A stretch of 64,000 nt of DNA from Oharaeibacter diazotrophicus (lineage in GTDB: Bacteria > Pseudomonadota > Alphaproteobacteria > Rhizobiales > Pleomorphomonadaceae), in assembly GCF_004362745.1 (NCBI RefSeq), contig NZ_SNXY01000006.1, positions 186,001-250,000 on the forward strand, given 5' to 3'. Below, piece by piece: positions 24,865 to 36,833 of the stretch (position 1 is the stretch's first letter; the number at the start of each line of letters is the position of its first letter). Below the pieces are notes generated by a model. It was not told the origin of the DNA and did no database searches. It saw only the letters and a program-made list of their open reading frames with translations. The position numbers were made by a program, and so were the translations under genes.

Positions 24865-24893
24865 TTGACGATGACGGGACGCCCGACTATGTT
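24865..24893 (+). promoter_or_regulatory. strong sigma-70-type promoter of the str operon
   Basis: TTGACG (24865-24870), 17 bases, TATGTT (24888-24893). It is one of the two best -35/-10 matches in the window. Transcription would begin near 24900, giving rpsL-rpsG-fusA-tuf and probably the S10-spc genes a new start independent of rpoBC. Confidence 0.75.
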
Positions 24894-24899
24894 CCGCGC

Positions 24900-25238
24900 C
24901 ACTGAAGGGCAGGCCCGTAGGGACTGTAGCTTCGGGAGCGCCCAAAGCGACCGAAGCAGAGTGCCTAGACGCTGCCCCTCGATCCGATGGTGAGATAGCT
25001 GTTGCACGCACGATCGGCACCCCGAAAGGGTGTTGGTCCTCTGCATTCCGCAGCGCCGCCCGTGGGCTTCCCCGGGTAGGCGCGCTTCGTTTTGTGCAAA
25101 CGGACGTGCGGCATGCGGGAAAACGGGTCGGAGACCGCCGGGTTCGCGCCATCGCGTGGATCGTGTGGCTCCACAACGAATGACAACGGTCCGGTGGCGC
25201 CACTTCGAAGGCCGGGCCGACGAGATTGAAGGTGAAGT
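24900..25238 (+). promoter_or_regulatory. long 5' leader of rpsL
   Basis: About 340 transcribed bases before the rpsL ATG without a convincing gene. It contains a hairpin CACCC-CGAAA-GGGTG (25018-25032). Its lower GC than the spacer before it suggests a conserved RNA. A role in autogenous control of the str operon is possible but not shown by the sequence. Confidence 0.45.
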
Positions 25239-25610
25239 ATGCCGACGATCAACCAGCTGATCCGCAACCCGCGCACCGCGCCGGTGTACCGCGAGAAGGC
25301 CCGCCATCTCGAGGCGTGCCCGCAGAAGCGCGGCGTCTGCACCCGCGTCTACACGACGACCCCGAAGAAGCCGAACTCGGCTCTCCGCAAGGTCGCCAAG
25401 GTGCGTCTCACCAACGGGTTCGAGGTGATCGGCTACATCCCGGGCGAGGGTCACAACCTGCAGGAACACTCGGTCGTCATGATCCGCGGCGGTCGCGTCA
25501 AGGACCTTCCGGGCGTGCGCTACCACATCCTGCGCGGCGTGCTCGACACCCAGGGCGTCAAGAACCGCAAGCAGCGTCGCTCCAAGTACGGCGCGAAGCG
25601 TCCGAAGTGA
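25239..25610 (+). CDS. rpsL: 30S ribosomal protein S12
   Basis: 123 residues. [18 protein letters not shown] and [14 protein letters not shown] are the two decoding-centre loops; their Lys residues are those of streptomycin-sensitive strains. S12 sits at the A site and controls accuracy. GAAGGTG precedes the ATG. First gene of the str operon, behind its own promoter. Confidence 0.99.
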   Translation: MPTINQLIRNPRTAPVYREKARHLEACPQKRGVCTRVYTTTPKKPNSALRKVAKVRLTNGFEVIGYIPGEGHNLQEHSVVMIRGGRVKDLPGVRYHILRGVLDTQGVKNRKQRRSKYGAKRPK

Positions 25611-25666
25611 TCGGCCGCCCGGCCTCCTTCGGTCCACTCCAGAATTCAAGTCGGAGACGTTAAGGC

Positions 25667-26137
25667 ATGTCCCGTCGTCACAGTGCCGAGAAGCGCGAGA
25701 TCAATCCCGATCCGAAGTTCGGCGATCTCGTCGTTTCCAAGTTCATGAACTCGATCATGAAGGACGGCAAGAAGTCGGTCGCCGAGGCGATCGTCTACGG
25801 CGCCCTCGATCAGGTCGAGGGCCGCACCCGGCAGAACCCGCTGCAGGTCTTCCATCAGGCCCTGCACAACGTGATGCCGCAGATCGAGGTCCGTTCGCGG
25901 CGCGTCGGCGGTGCCACCTACCAGGTTCCGGTCGAGGTTCGCACCGAGCGTCGTCAGGCGCTCGCGATCCGCTGGCTGATCTCGGCCGCGCGCGGCCGCA
26001 ACGAGAAGACCATGGTCGACCGCCTGTCGGGCGAGCTCATGGACGCCTCCAACAACCGCGGCACCGCCGTGAAGAAGCGCGAGGACACCCACCGGATGGC
26101 GGAAGCCAACCGCGCGTTCTCGCACTACCGCTGGTAA
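25667..26137 (+). CDS. rpsG: 30S ribosomal protein S7
   Basis: 156 residues, starting [20 protein letters not shown], the S7 N-terminus. It nucleates assembly of the 30S head on 16S RNA and lies at the E site. In enteric bacteria S7 represses its own operon by binding the rpsL-rpsG spacer; here that spacer is 56 bases with no obvious strong fold. fusA follows after 24 bases. Confidence 0.99.
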   Translation: MSRRHSAEKREINPDPKFGDLVVSKFMNSIMKDGKKSVAEAIVYGALDQVEGRTRQNPLQVFHQALHNVMPQIEVRSRRVGGATYQVPVEVRTERRQALAIRWLISAARGRNEKTMVDRLSGELMDASNNRGTAVKKREDTHRMAEANRAFSHYRW

Positions 26138-26161
26138 TTCAGGCTTCAGGCGGAGACGATC

Positions 26162-28237
26162 ATGCCTCGCACGCATAAAATCGAGGACTACCGCAACTTC
26201 GGCATCATGGCCCACATCGACGCGGGCAAGACGACGACGACCGAGCGGATCCTCTACTACTCCGGCAAGTCCCACAAGATCGGCGAAGTCCACGACGGCG
26301 CTGCGACCATGGATTACATGGAGCAGGAGCAGGAGCGCGGCATCACGATCACCTCCGCCGCCACGACGACGTTCTGGAACGGCAAGCGCCTGAACATCAT
26401 CGACACCCCCGGCCACGTCGACTTCACCATCGAAGTCGAGCGTTCGCTGCGCGTGCTCGACGGTGCGGTGTGCGTGCTCGACTCCAACCAGGGTGTCGAG
26501 CCCCAGACCGAGACCGTCTGGCGCCAGGGCGACAAGTACCGCGTGCCCCGTATCGTCTTCTGCAACAAGATGGACAAGACGGGCGCGAACTTCGACAACT
26601 GCATCCAGGACATCAAGGTGCGCCTCGGCGCGCGCCCCGTCCCGATCCAGCTGCCGATCGGTGCCGAGAACAACTTCAAGGGGATCATCGATCTCGTTCG
26701 CATGAAGGCGGTGATCTGGGAGGACGAGTCCCTCGGCGCCAAGTTCCACGACGAGGAGATCCCGGCCGACCTCATCGACAAGGCGACCGCCGCCCGCGGC
26801 GAGCTGATCGAGGCCGCGGTCGAGCTCGACGACACCGCGATGGAAGCCTACCTCGAGGGCACCGAGCCCGACGAGGCGACGCTGAAGCGTCTGATCCGCA
26901 AGGCGGTCCAGATCTCGGCGTGGTTCCCGGTGCTCGCCGGTTCGGCCTTCAAGAACAAGGGCGTGCAGACGCTCCTCGACGCGGTGGTCGACTATCTGCC
27001 GTCGCCGGTCGACGTGCCGCCGACCAAGGGCATCGACGTCAAGACGGGCGAGGAGATCGTCCGGCACTCGACCGACGCCGAGCCGCTGTCGATGCTCGCG
27101 TTCAAGATCATCGAGGACCCGTTCGGCGTCCTGACCTTCGCGCGCATCTACTCGGGCACCCTGCAGAAGGGCGTCTCGCTGCTGAACTCCACCAAGGACA
27201 AGCGCGAGCGCATCGGCCGCATGGTCCTGATGCACGCCAACTCCCGCGAGGACATCGAAGAGGCCTACGCCGGCGACATCGTCGCCTTCGTCGGTCTGAA
27301 GGACTCGCGCACCGGTGACACCCTTTGCGACCCGCAGAAGCCGGTGATCCTGGAGAAGATGGAGTTCCCCGATCCCGTCATCGAGATGGCCGTCGAGGCC
27401 GCCACGAAGTCGGAGCAGGAGAAGCTGACCGTCGCCCTGTTCAAGCTGGCCTCGGAGGATCCGTCCTTCCGCGTCAGCACGGACAGCGAGTCCGGCCAGA
27501 CCATCATCAAGGGCATGGGCGAGCTGCACCTCGACATCAAGATCGACATCCTGCGTCGCGCCCCGCACAACATCAAGGTGAACGTCGGCGCCCCGCAGGT
27601 CGCGTACCGCGAGACGATCCGCAAGTCGACCGAGATCGACTACACCCACAAGAAGCAGACCGGCGGCACCGGTCAGTTCGCCCGCGTCAAGTTCGTGGTC
27701 GAGCCGAACGAGGTCGGCGCCGGCTTCACGTTCGAGAACAAGATCGTCGGCGGCGTGGTGCCGAAGGAGTTCATCCCGGGCGTCGAGAAGGGCCTCAACT
27801 CGGTCCTCGGCGCCGGCCCGATCGCCGGCTTCCCGGTGGTCGACATCAAGGTGACGCTGATCGACGGCGCCTACCACGAGGTCGACTCCTCGGCGATCGC
27901 CTTCGAGATCGCGTCCCGTGCCGCGCTCCGCGAAGCCTTCGAGAAGGCTGCGCCGGCGCTGCTCGAGCCGATCATGAAGGTCGAGTGCGTGAGCCCCGAG
28001 GAATACGTCGGTTCGGTGATCGGCGACCTCAACTCCCGCCGCGGCCAGATCCAGGGTCAGGACATGCGCGGCAACGCGAATGTCATCACGGCCTTCGTGC
28101 CGCTGGCCAACATGTTCGGCTACGTGAACCAGCTCCGCTCGATGAGCCAGGGTCGCGCCAGCTACACCATGCAGTTCGACCACTACGAGCAGGTCCCGGC
28201 CGCCGTGGCCCAGGAGGTTCAGGCGAAGTACGCCTGA
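26162..28237 (+). CDS. fusA: translation elongation factor G
   Basis: 691 residues. GTPase motifs AHIDAGKT at 17-24, DTPGH near 80 and NKMD near 136 are intact. Domain IV carries the EF-G signature [14 protein letters not shown]. It catalyses ribosome translocation with GTP hydrolysis. It lies in the usual place between rpsG and tuf. Confidence 0.99.
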   Translation: MPRTHKIEDYRNFGIMAHIDAGKTTTTERILYYSGKSHKIGEVHDGAATMDYMEQEQERGITITSAATTTFWNGKRLNIIDTPGHVDFTIEVERSLRVLDGAVCVLDSNQGVEPQTETVWRQGDKYRVPRIVFCNKMDKTGANFDNCIQDIKVRLGARPVPIQLPIGAENNFKGIIDLVRMKAVIWEDESLGAKFHDEEIPADLIDKATAARGELIEAAVELDDTAMEAYLEGTEPDEATLKRLIRKAVQISAWFPVLAGSAFKNKGVQTLLDAVVDYLPSPVDVPPTKGIDVKTGEEIVRHSTDAEPLSMLAFKIIEDPFGVLTFARIYSGTLQKGVSLLNSTKDKRERIGRMVLMHANSREDIEEAYAGDIVAFVGLKDSRTGDTLCDPQKPVILEKMEFPDPVIEMAVEAATKSEQEKLTVALFKLASEDPSFRVSTDSESGQTIIKGMGELHLDIKIDILRRAPHNIKVNVGAPQVAYRETIRKSTEIDYTHKKQTGGTGQFARVKFVVEPNEVGAGFTFENKIVGGVVPKEFIPGVEKGLNSVLGAGPIAGFPVVDIKVTLIDGAYHEVDSSAIAFEIASRAALREAFEKAAPALLEPIMKVECVSPEEYVGSVIGDLNSRRGQIQGQDMRGNANVITAFVPLANMFGYVNQLRSMSQGRASYTMQFDHYEQVPAAVAQEVQAKYA

Positions 28238-28284
28238 ACCCCGCCACCCCGGACCTGCAACTGACGAGATGATGGAGTAATCCG

Positions 28285-29475
<1,191 letters not shown>

Positions 29476-29484
29476 GGCCGAAGG

Positions 29485-29503
29485 GGGCACGGGTCTCGTG
29501 CCC
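29485..29503 (+). other. hairpin between tuf and rpsJ
   Basis: GGGCACG-GGTCT-CGTGCCC, seven perfect pairs, nine bases after the tuf stop, with no T-run. Likely a partial stop or processing site between the str and S10 blocks. Confidence 0.45.
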
Positions 29504-29532
29504 GTGCTCCTGTCGCCGAGGTAGTCAAGACC

Positions 29533-29841
29533 ATGAACGGCCAGAATATCCGCATCCGTCTCAAAGCGTTCGACCACCGCATCCTCGATGCGTCGACGCG
29601 CGAGATCGTCAACACGGCCAAGCGCACCGGCGCCCAGGTCCGTGGCCCGGTACCGCTTCCGACCCGTATCGAGAAGTTCACCGTCAACCGCTCGCCGCAC
29701 ATCGACAAGAAGAGCCGCGAGCAGTTCGAGATGCGCACCCACAAGCGCCTCCTCGACATCATCGATCCGACCCCGCAGACCGTGGACGCGCTGATGAAGC
29801 TCGACCTCGCGGCCGGCGTGGACGTCGAGATCAAGCTCTGA
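29533..29841 (+). CDS. rpsJ: 30S ribosomal protein S10
   Basis: 102 residues. [19 protein letters not shown] is the S10 N-terminus; the central loop [20 protein letters not shown] is characteristic. It is part of the 30S head and also binds NusB/NusG in antitermination. It is the first gene of the S10 block; no separate promoter is evident in the 57-base spacer after tuf. Confidence 0.99.
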   Translation: MNGQNIRIRLKAFDHRILDASTREIVNTAKRTGAQVRGPVPLPTRIEKFTVNRSPHIDKKSREQFEMRTHKRLLDIIDPTPQTVDALMKLDLAAGVDVEIKL

Positions 29842-29867
29842 GACGAGCCGGGTAGGAAGTGAACGCC

Positions 29868-30596
29868 ATGCGCTCAGGTGTCATCGCACAGAAGGTGGGC
29901 ATGACCCGCGTCTACAACGACGCGGGCGAGCACGTCCCCGTGACGGTTCTCAAGCTCGAGAACTGCCAGGTCGTCGCCCAACGCACCGAAGAAAAGAACG
30001 GCTACACCGCGCTGCAGCTCGGTGCCGGTTCGATCCGCGTCAAGAACGTGACCAAGCCGATGCGCGGTCACTTCGCGGCCGCCCAGGTCGAGCCGAAGCG
30101 CGAACTCGCGGAATTCCGCGTGTCGCCGGAGAACCTCATCGAGGTGGGAGCGGAGATCACCGCCGACCACTTCCTCGAGGGCCAGTACGTCGACGTCACC
30201 GGCACGAGCATCGGCAAGGGCTTCGCCGGCGTCATGAAGCGCTGGAACTTCAGCGGCGGCCGCGCGACCCACGGCAACTCGCTGTCGCACCGCGTCCACG
30301 GTTCGACCGGTCAGCGCCAGGATCCCGGCAAGGTCTTCAAGAACAAGAAGATGGCCGGTCACCTGGGCGACGAGCGCGTGACCACCCAGAACCTCAAGAT
30401 CGTCCGCACCGACGTCGAGCGCGGTCTGATCCTGGTCGAGGGTGCGGTTCCGGGCGCCAAGGGCGGCTGGATCCTGGTCCGCGACGCGGTCAAGAAGAAG
30501 CTCCCCGAGGGCGTTCCGACCCCGGGCAAGTTCCGCAAGCCCGCCGAAACGACCGCCCCGGCGGCCGAGGCCACTGCGGCGGAGGCAGGTGAGTGA
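29868..30596 (+). CDS. rplC: 50S ribosomal protein L3
   Basis: 242 residues from ATG 29868, which has TAGGAAG at normal distance; a GTG nine bases upstream lies on that site. The loop [20 protein letters not shown] reaches the peptidyl-transferase centre. The C-terminus has an Ala/Glu/Thr tail of about 20 residues. The TGA overlaps the ATG of rplD (TGATG). Confidence 0.98.
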   Translation: MRSGVIAQKVGMTRVYNDAGEHVPVTVLKLENCQVVAQRTEEKNGYTALQLGAGSIRVKNVTKPMRGHFAAAQVEPKRELAEFRVSPENLIEVGAEITADHFLEGQYVDVTGTSIGKGFAGVMKRWNFSGGRATHGNSLSHRVHGSTGQRQDPGKVFKNKKMAGHLGDERVTTQNLKIVRTDVERGLILVEGAVPGAKGGWILVRDAVKKKLPEGVPTPGKFRKPAETTAPAAEATAAEAGE

Positions 30597-31213
30597 TGGA
30601 ACTCGAAGTCAAGACCCTCGACGGCGCCCCCGCCGGCACGGTCGCGCTCGCCGACGAGATCTTCGGTCTCGAGCCGCGCGCCGACATCCTGCAGCGCGTC
30701 GTGCGCTGGCAGCTCGCCAAGCGTCAGGCCGGTACCCACAAGACGCTGACCCGTACGGAGATCAGCAAGACCGGCAAGAAGATGTACCGCCAGAAGGGCA
30801 CCGGTGGCGCCCGTCACGGCAACAAGGCGGCTCCGCAGTTCCGCGGCGGCGGCAAGGCCTTCGGCCCGGTGGTGCGCTCCCACGCCCACGACCTGCCGAA
30901 GAAGGTGCGCGCGCTCGGCCTGAAGCTCGCCCTGTCGTCCAAGGCGCAGACCTCGAGCCTGGTCATCCTCGACCAGGCCGTGTCCGAGCCGAAGACCAAG
31001 GTGCTGGCGGGCAAGCTGGCCGCCCTCGGCCTCAGCAACGTGCTGATCGTCGACGGCGCCGAGCCGCAGGCGGAGTTCCGCCTCGCCGCCCGCGCGCTGC
31101 GTGACGTCGACGTGCTGCCGATCCAGGGCATCAACGTCTACGACATCCTGCGGCGCGACACGCTGGTGCTCACCAAGGCCGCCGTCTCTGCGCTCGAGGA
31201 GCGGTTCAAATGA
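30596..31213 (+). CDS. rplD: 50S ribosomal protein L4
   Basis: 205 residues ([10 protein letters not shown]). The long internal loop [20 protein letters not shown] lines the exit tunnel. In gammaproteobacteria L4 represses the S10 operon; no comparable leader is evident before rpsJ here. It starts inside the rplC stop and overlaps rplW by four bases. Confidence 0.98.
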   Translation: MELEVKTLDGAPAGTVALADEIFGLEPRADILQRVVRWQLAKRQAGTHKTLTRTEISKTGKKMYRQKGTGGARHGNKAAPQFRGGGKAFGPVVRSHAHDLPKKVRALGLKLALSSKAQTSSLVILDQAVSEPKTKVLAGKLAALGLSNVLIVDGAEPQAEFRLAARALRDVDVLPIQGINVYDILRRDTLVLTKAAVSALEERFK

Positions 31214-31503
31214 GCAACCTGAAGCACTACGACGTCATCCGCACGCCGGTCATCACCGAGAAGGCGACGATCCTGGCGGAGAGCAACAAGGTGGTCTTCA
31301 ACGTCGCCAAGACCGCCACCAAGCCCGAGATCAAGGCCGCCGTCGAGGCGCTGTTCTCGGTCAAGGTGAAGAGCGTCAACACGCTCGTGCGCAAGGGCAA
31401 GGTGAAGCGCTTCAAGGGGACCCTCGGTTCCCAGTCCGACGTGAAGAAGGCGATCGTGACCCTCGAAGAGGGCCAAGCCATCGACATCACGACGGGCCTC
31501 TGA
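31210..31503 (+). CDS. rplW: 50S ribosomal protein L23
   Basis: 97 residues. [19 protein letters not shown] is the L23 signature. It lies at the tunnel exit and docks trigger factor and SRP. It overlaps rplD (ATGA) and is followed by rplB after 19 bases. Confidence 0.98.
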   Translation: MSNLKHYDVIRTPVITEKATILAESNKVVFNVAKTATKPEIKAAVEALFSVKVKSVNTLVRKGKVKRFKGTLGSQSDVKKAIVTLEEGQAIDITTGL

Positions 31504-31522
31504 CGGGAGCCTCGGGACGAAC

Positions 31523-32362
31523 ATGGCACTGAAGACTTTCAATCCGACGACCCCGGGCCAGCGTCAGCTGGTCCTGGTCGATCGCTCCGAGCTCCACAAG
31601 GGCGCGCCGGTCAAGACGCTGACCGTCGGTCTCAACAAGACCGGCGGCCGCAACAACCACGGCCGCGTGACCGCGTTCCAGCGCGGCGGCGGGCACAAGC
31701 GCTCGTATCGCATCATCGACTTCAAGCGTCGCAAGCTCGACGTGCCGGGGAAGGTGGAGCGGCTCGAGTACGACCCGAACCGTACGGGCTTCATCGCCCT
31801 GATCAAGTACGAGGACGGCGAGCTCGCCTACATCCTGGCGCCGCAGCGCCTGGCGGTCGGCGACACGGTGGTCGCGTCGGCCCAGGCCGACGTCAAGCCG
31901 GGCAACGCCATGCCGCTGTCGGCCATTCCGGTCGGCACGCTGGTCCACAACGTCGAGCTGAAGATCGGCAAGGGCGGTCAGATCGCCCGCTCCGCCGGTT
32001 CCTACGCCCAGCTCGTCGGCCGTGACCAGGGCTACGCGATCCTGCGCCTCAACTCCGGTGAGCAGCGCAAGGTGCTCGGCGGCTGCTTCGCGACGATCGG
32101 CGCGGTGTCCAACCCGGACCACGCCAACGTCTCGATCGGCAAGGCCGGCCGCAACCGCTGGCTCGGCAAGCGTCCGACCGTCCGCGGCGTCGCGATGAAC
32201 CCGATCGACCATCCGCACGGCGGTGGCGAGGGTCGCACGTCGGGCGGCCGTCACCCGGTCACCCCGTGGGGCAAGCCGACCAAGGGCAAGAAGACGCGCT
32301 CGAACAAGTCGACCGACAAGTTCATCGTGCGCAGCCGTCACGCGCGCAAGAAGACGCAGTAA
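31523..32362 (+). CDS. rplB: 50S ribosomal protein L2
   Basis: 279 residues. The C-terminal block [20 protein letters not shown] holds the conserved His needed for peptidyl-transferase activity and subunit joining. CGGGAGCCTCGGGACGAAC precedes the ATG. Standard S10-operon position. Confidence 0.99.
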   Translation: MALKTFNPTTPGQRQLVLVDRSELHKGAPVKTLTVGLNKTGGRNNHGRVTAFQRGGGHKRSYRIIDFKRRKLDVPGKVERLEYDPNRTGFIALIKYEDGELAYILAPQRLAVGDTVVASAQADVKPGNAMPLSAIPVGTLVHNVELKIGKGGQIARSAGSYAQLVGRDQGYAILRLNSGEQRKVLGGCFATIGAVSNPDHANVSIGKAGRNRWLGKRPTVRGVAMNPIDHPHGGGEGRTSGGRHPVTPWGKPTKGKKTRSNKSTDKFIVRSRHARKKTQ

Positions 32363-32377
32363 CAGAGAGGAACGACC

Positions 32378-32656
32378 GTGTCTCGTTCGGTATGGAAAGG
32401 TCCGTTCGTCGACGGCTACCTCCTCAAGAAGGCGGATGCGTCGCGCTCGAGCGGCCGTAGCGAAGTCATCAAGATCTGGAGCCGCCGCTCCACGATCCTG
32501 CCGCAGTTCGTCGGGCTGACGTTCGGCGTCTACAACGGCCAGAAGCACATCCCCGTCTCGGTCAACGAGGACATGGTGGGTCACAAGTTCGGCGAGTTCG
32601 CGCCGACCCGGACCTACTACGGCCACGGCGCCGACAAGAAGGCGAAGAGGAAGTAA
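32378..32656 (+). CDS. rpsS: 30S ribosomal protein S19
   Basis: 92 residues from a GTG start with GAGAGGA before it. [19 protein letters not shown] and the C-terminal [16 protein letters not shown] identify S19, which binds the 30S head with S13 near the A-site tRNA. Confidence 0.98.
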   Translation: MSRSVWKGPFVDGYLLKKADASRSSGRSEVIKIWSRRSTILPQFVGLTFGVYNGQKHIPVSVNEDMVGHKFGEFAPTRTYYGHGADKKAKRK

Positions 32657-32657
32657 C

Positions 32658-33038
32658 ATGGGCAAGCCGAAGCGCGAACGCTCGCTCGCCGACAACGAGG
32701 CGAGGGCGGTGACCCGGTCGCTCCGGGTGAGCCCGCAGAAGCTCAACCTGGTCGCGGCGCTGATCCGCGGCAAGAAGGTGGACGTGGCGCTCGCCGATCT
32801 CGCCTTCTCGAAGAAGCGCATCGCCGTCGACGTCAAGAAGACGCTCGAGTCCGCGATCGCCAACGCCGAGAACAACCACGACCTCGACGTCGACTCGCTC
32901 GTCGTCAAGGAGGCCTACGTGGGCAAGGCGCTCGTCATGAAGCGCTTCTCCCCGCGGGCCCGCGGCCGCGTCGGCGCCATCCAGAAGCCGTTCTCGAACC
33001 TCACGATCGTGGTTCGCGAAGTCGAGGAGACCGCCTGA
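32658..33038 (+). CDS. rplV: 50S ribosomal protein L22
   Basis: 126 residues. The C-terminal hairpin around [20 protein letters not shown] extends into the exit tunnel, where macrolide-resistance changes arise in other species. It begins two bases after rpsS, and its stop overlaps the rpsC start (TGATG). Confidence 0.98.
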   Translation: MGKPKRERSLADNEARAVTRSLRVSPQKLNLVAALIRGKKVDVALADLAFSKKRIAVDVKKTLESAIANAENNHDLDVDSLVVKEAYVGKALVMKRFSPRARGRVGAIQKPFSNLTIVVREVEETA

Positions 33039-33820
33039 TGGGTCACAAAGTCAATCCGATCGGTCTCCGTCTCGGCATCAACCGTACCTGGGATTCGCGC
33101 TGGTTCGCCGGCAAGAACGAGTACGGCAAGCTGCTGCACGAGGACCTGGCGATCCGCAAGTTCCTCCTCGAGGAGCTGAAGGCCGCCGCGGTCTCCAAGG
33201 TCGTGATCGAGCGTCCGCACAAGAAGTGCCGCGTCACCATCCACTCGGCCCGTCCGGGCGTGGTGATCGGCAAGAAGGGTGCGGACATCGAGAAGCTGCG
33301 CAAGAAGATCGGCACGATGACCGACTCGGAAGTGCACCTCAACATCGTCGAGGTTCGCAAGCCCGAGACCGATTCGAACCTGATCGCCGCCTCGATCGCC
33401 CAGCAGCTGGAGCGCCGCGTCGCCTTCCGTCGCGCCATGAAGCGCGCCGTGCAGTCGGCCATGCGCCTCGGCGCCGAGGGCATCCGCATCAACGCCGGCG
33501 GCCGTCTCGGCGGCGCCGAGATCGCCCGTCTGGAGTGGTACCGCGAGGGCCGCGTGCCCCTGCACACCCTCCGTGCGGACATCGACTACGGCATCGCCAC
33601 CGCGCACACCGCCTACGGCACCAACGGCCTCAAGGTCTGGGTGTTCAAGGGCGAGATCCTCGAGCACGACCCGATGGCCTCCGAGCGCCGTGCGCTCGAG
33701 GGCGGCAACGACGGTCCGTCGGGCGGCGAGCGTCGCCGCGAGCGCGACGACCGCCGTGGCGATCGTGACCGCGAGGGCCGCGGCCGTCGTCGCGACCGCG
33801 ACGGCGACGGCGCCCGCTGA
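33038..33820 (+). CDS. rpsC: 30S ribosomal protein S3 with charged C-terminal extension
   Basis: 260 residues, longer than the ~233 of E. coli. The KH domain ([18 protein letters not shown]) and the S3 C-terminal domain ([20 protein letters not shown]) are normal; S3 guards mRNA entry and helps unwind it. From about residue 225 the chain becomes an Arg/Asp/Gly-rich tail (for example [19 protein letters not shown]), likely disordered and able to bind RNA. Confidence 0.98.
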   Translation: MGHKVNPIGLRLGINRTWDSRWFAGKNEYGKLLHEDLAIRKFLLEELKAAAVSKVVIERPHKKCRVTIHSARPGVVIGKKGADIEKLRKKIGTMTDSEVHLNIVEVRKPETDSNLIAASIAQQLERRVAFRRAMKRAVQSAMRLGAEGIRINAGGRLGGAEIARLEWYREGRVPLHTLRADIDYGIATAHTAYGTNGLKVWVFKGEILEHDPMASERRALEGGNDGPSGGERRRERDDRRGDRDREGRGRRRDRDGDGAR

Positions 33821-33842
33821 CCGAAGGACTTAGGAGTTCGAA

Positions 33843-34256
33843 ATGCTTCAGCCGAAGCGAACCAAATTCCGCAAGGCCTTCAAGGGCCGCATCCACGGCG
33901 TCGCCAAGGGTGGCTTCGACCTGAACTTCGGCGCCTTCGGTCTGAAGGCGATGGAGCCCGAGCGCGTCACCGCGCGGCAGATCGAGGCGGCCCGCCGCGC
34001 GATCACCCGCCAGATGAAGCGTCAGGGTCGGGTCTGGATCCGCGTCTTCCCGGACGTGCCGGTCTCCAAGAAGCCGACCGAAGTGCGCATGGGCAAGGGC
34101 AAGGGCTCCCCGGAATACTGGGCGTGCCGTGTCAAGCCCGGTCGCATCATGTTCGAGCTTGACGGCGTGCCCGAAGATGTTGCACGTGAGGCCCTTCGTT
34201 TGGGCGCCGCGAAGCTCCCGATCAAGACGCGCTTCGTGCAGCGCATCGCCGAGTGA
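33843..34256 (+). CDS. rplP: 50S ribosomal protein L16
   Basis: 137 residues. [20 protein letters not shown] is the L16 signature near the A-site tRNA contact. It starts 22 bases after rpsC and leads to rpmC. Confidence 0.98.
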   Translation: MLQPKRTKFRKAFKGRIHGVAKGGFDLNFGAFGLKAMEPERVTARQIEAARRAITRQMKRQGRVWIRVFPDVPVSKKPTEVRMGKGKGSPEYWACRVKPGRIMFELDGVPEDVAREALRLGAAKLPIKTRFVQRIAE

Positions 34257-34299
34257 TCCCGAAGGGTATCACCGGAGACATTCCGAGGACGACAAGACC

Positions 34300-34500
34300 A
34301 TGAAGGCGACCGATGTCAGGGCGATGACGCCCGACCAGCTCGACGACGAGCTGGCCAAGCTGAAGAAGGAGCAGTTCAACCTGCGCTTCCAGAAGGCGAC
34401 TGGCCAGCTCGAGAACACGTCCCGCGTTCGGGCCGTGCGCCGCGACATCGCCCGCATCCAGACGGCGATGCGCGCGAAGCGCACCGCCGCGACCGCGTGA
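34300..34500 (+). CDS. rpmC: 50S ribosomal protein L29
   Basis: 66 residues ([20 protein letters not shown]). The frame is open further upstream, but the canonical L29 start is the ATG at 34300, with CCGAGGAC before it. A two-helix protein beside the exit tunnel. rpsQ begins 11 bases after the stop. Confidence 0.97.
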   Translation: MKATDVRAMTPDQLDDELAKLKKEQFNLRFQKATGQLENTSRVRAVRRDIARIQTAMRAKRTAATA

Positions 34501-34511
34501 GGGAGACGACA

Positions 34512-34754
34512 ATGCCGAAGCGCATCCTGCAGGGCGTCGTCGTCAGCGACAAGACCGACAAGACGGTGGTGGTCAAGGTGGAGCGTCGCTTCACCCACCC
34601 CGTCCTGAAGAAGACCGTGCGCCGTACCAAGCAGTACCAGGCGCACGACGAGACCAACCAGTTCAAGGTCGGCGACGTCGTCTCCATCGAGGAGAGCCGT
34701 CCCATCTCCAAGACCAAGCGCTGGATCGTTCTCGGTGCGGTCGAAGCCAGCTGA
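34512..34754 (+). CDS. rpsQ: 30S ribosomal protein S17
   Basis: 80 residues from ATG 34512 ([20 protein letters not shown]), with GGGAGAC before it; a GTG overlapping the rpmC stop is also in frame but would add only MRETT. A barrel protein that assembles early on 16S RNA. Confidence 0.97.
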   Translation: MPKRILQGVVVSDKTDKTVVVKVERRFTHPVLKKTVRRTKQYQAHDETNQFKVGDVVSIEESRPISKTKRWIVLGAVEAS

Positions 34755-34835
34755 CGGCGGGCCAAGAAGAACAGAGTTTTTTCCCCGGGGGTACGGATAC
34801 GCCCCCGTGGGCCTGAGAGATAAGGCGGCCAACCC
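34755..34835 (+). other. spacer between rpsQ and rplN with hairpin
   Basis: An 81-base gap, unusually long inside this operon. It holds a T-run (34777-34782) and then a GC hairpin, CGGGGG / CCCCCG around a ten-base loop. The order (T-run first) does not make a plus-strand terminator; the role is unclear. Confidence 0.4.
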
Positions 34836-35204
34836 ATGATTCAGATGCAAACAAACCTCGACGTGGCGGACAACTCCGGCGCCCGTCGTGTCATGTGCAT
34901 CAAGGTGCTCGGCGGCGCGAAGCGGAAGTATGCCTCGGTGGGCGACATCATCGTCGTCTCCATCAAGGAAGCCATCCCGCGCGGCCGCGTGAAGAAGGGT
35001 GACGTGATGAAGGCGGTCGTGGTCCGCACGGCCAAGGACATCCGTCGCCCGGACGGCTCGGTGATCCGGTTCGACCGGAACGCCGCCGTTTTGATCAACA
35101 ATCAGAAGGAACCCATCGGGACCCGTATCTTCGGACCGGTTCCGCGCGAGCTCCGCGCGAAGAACCACATGAAGATCATCTCGCTGGCTCCGGAGGTTCT
35201 GTAA
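34836..35204 (+). CDS. rplN: 50S ribosomal protein L14
   Basis: 122 residues, [19 protein letters not shown]. It joins the subunits through 16S helix 14 and is the binding target of the silencing factor RsfS. rplX begins two bases after its stop. Confidence 0.98.
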   Translation: MIQMQTNLDVADNSGARRVMCIKVLGGAKRKYASVGDIIVVSIKEAIPRGRVKKGDVMKAVVVRTAKDIRRPDGSVIRFDRNAAVLINNQKEPIGTRIFGPVPRELRAKNHMKIISLAPEVL

Positions 35205-35206
35205 CC

Positions 35207-35524
35207 ATGGCCGCCAAGATCAAGAAGGGCGACAAGGTCGTCGTCCTCGCGGGCAAGGACAAGGGCAAGACCGGCGAGGTCGTCGAGGTTCGTCCCTCCG
35301 ACGAGCGCGCGGTCGTCCGTGGCGTCAACATCGTCAAGCGCCACACCCGCCAGACCGCCCAGACCGAGGGCGGCATCGTCGCCAAGGAAGCGGCGATCCA
35401 CCTTTCGAACCTCGCGATCGCCGACCCCAAGGATGGCAAGGCCACCCGCGTCGGCTTCAAGGTTCTCGACGACGGCCGCAAGGTCCGCGTCGCCAAGCGT
35501 TCCGGAGATCTGATCGATGGCTGA
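35207..35524 (+). CDS. rplX: 50S ribosomal protein L24
   Basis: 105 residues. The N-terminal KOW motif ([20 protein letters not shown]) starts assembly of the 50S subunit. Its end overlaps rplE by eight bases, so the two are translationally coupled. Confidence 0.98.
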   Translation: MAAKIKKGDKVVVLAGKDKGKTGEVVEVRPSDERAVVRGVNIVKRHTRQTAQTEGGIVAKEAAIHLSNLAIADPKDGKATRVGFKVLDDGRKVRVAKRSGDLIDG

Positions 35525-36074
35525 GGCGAACTACGTTCCGCGTCTCAAGCGCGTCTACGACGAGACCATCCGCGCCGAAATGGTCAAGCAGTTCGGCTAC
35601 AAGAATGCTCTCGAAGTGCCGTCGATCGAGAAGATCGTCCTGAACATGGGCGTCGGCGAGACCGTCGGTGATGGCAAGAAGATCCAGTCGGCCGTGGGTG
35701 ACCTCACCCTGATCGCCGGCCAGAAGCCCGTCATCACCAAGGCCCGCACCTCGATCGCCACCTTCAAGGTGCGCGAAGGCATGAACATCGGCTGCAAGGT
35801 GACGCTGCGGCGCACCCGCATGTACGAGTTCCTCGACCGTCTCGTCACGATCGCGCTGCCGCGCGTGCGCGACTTCCGCGGTCTGAACCCGAAGTCCTTC
35901 GACGGCCGTGGCAATTTCGCCATGGGCGTGAAGGAGCACATCGTTTTCCCCGAGATCAACTACGACAAGGTCGACCAGGTCTGGGGAATGGACATCATCG
36001 TCTGCACGACGGCGAAGACCGACGACGAGGCGCGCGCGCTTCTCAAGGCCTTCAATTTCCCGTTCCGGCAGTGA
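35517..36074 (+). CDS. rplE: 50S ribosomal protein L5
   Basis: 185 residues. [16 protein letters not shown] start and the signature around [19 protein letters not shown]. It carries 5S RNA into the central protuberance with L18 (encoded at 37.4 kb). Overlaps rplX. Confidence 0.98.
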   Translation: MAEANYVPRLKRVYDETIRAEMVKQFGYKNALEVPSIEKIVLNMGVGETVGDGKKIQSAVGDLTLIAGQKPVITKARTSIATFKVREGMNIGCKVTLRRTRMYEFLDRLVTIALPRVRDFRGLNPKSFDGRGNFAMGVKEHIVFPEINYDKVDQVWGMDIIVCTTAKTDDEARALLKAFNFPFRQ

Positions 36075-36092
36075 CGAGAAGGGTTCGGACCA

Positions 36093-36398
36093 ATGGCTAA
36101 GAAGAGCGCCATCGAAAAGAACAAGCGCCGCCAGGCCCTGGCGAAGCGCTATGCCGGAAAGCGCGACGCGCTGAAGGCGATCGTCGACAACCGCGAGCTC
36201 CCCATCGAGGAGCGCTTCGCGGCGACGCTGAAGCTGGCCGAGCTGCCGCGCAACTCCGCGGAGGTGCGCGTGCGCAACCGCTGCGAAGTCACGGGCCGTC
36301 CGCGCGCCTATTACCGCAAGCTCAAGATGAGCCGCATCGCCCTGCGTGAGCTGGGTTCCGCCGGCCTCATCCCGGGCCTTGTGAAGTCGAGCTGGTGA
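36093..36398 (+). CDS. rpsN: 30S ribosomal protein S14 (zinc-free type)
   Basis: 101 residues, the long form without the four Cys of the zinc-ribbon type. [20 protein letters not shown] is diagnostic. Its synthesis does not need zinc. It lies between rplE and rpsH as usual. Confidence 0.98.
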   Translation: MAKKSAIEKNKRRQALAKRYAGKRDALKAIVDNRELPIEERFAATLKLAELPRNSAEVRVRNRCEVTGRPRAYYRKLKMSRIALRELGSAGLIPGLVKSSW

Positions 36399-36411
36399 GG
36401 AGAACGGTCCC

Positions 36412-36807
36412 ATGTCGATGACCGATCCTTTGGGTGACATGCTCACCCGCATCCGCAATGCCCAGATGCGCAAGATGTCGAAGGTGCTGACGCCGGCTTC
36501 CAGCCTGCGCAAGCGCGTGCTCGACGTCCTGACCGCCGAGGGCTACATCCGCGGCTACGCCGCCGTCGAAGCCGACGGTCGCGCCGAGTTCGAGATCGAG
36601 CTGAAGTACTACGACGGCCAGCCCGTCATCCGTACGATCGAGCGCGTCTCCAAGCCGGGCCGCCGCGTCTACGCCTCCGTCAAGAACCTGCCGCGCGTGG
36701 CCAACGGCCTCGGCGTGTCGATCCTCTCCACGCCGAAGGGCGTGATGGCGGACCACGACGCCCGCGAGCAGAACGTCGGCGGCGAGATTCTCTGCCGGGT
36801 CTTCTGA
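36412..36807 (+). CDS. rpsH: 30S ribosomal protein S8
   Basis: 131 residues ([20 protein letters not shown]), with GAGGAG nine bases before the first ATG. The C-terminal [20 protein letters not shown] is the S8 signature. In E. coli S8 represses the spc operon at rplE; no equivalent site was identified here. Confidence 0.98.
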   Translation: MSMTDPLGDMLTRIRNAQMRKMSKVLTPASSLRKRVLDVLTAEGYIRGYAAVEADGRAEFEIELKYYDGQPVIRTIERVSKPGRRVYASVKNLPRVANGLGVSILSTPKGVMADHDAREQNVGGEILCRVF

Positions 36808-36833
36808 CCTCAGACTGGAAACGGACAACCATC

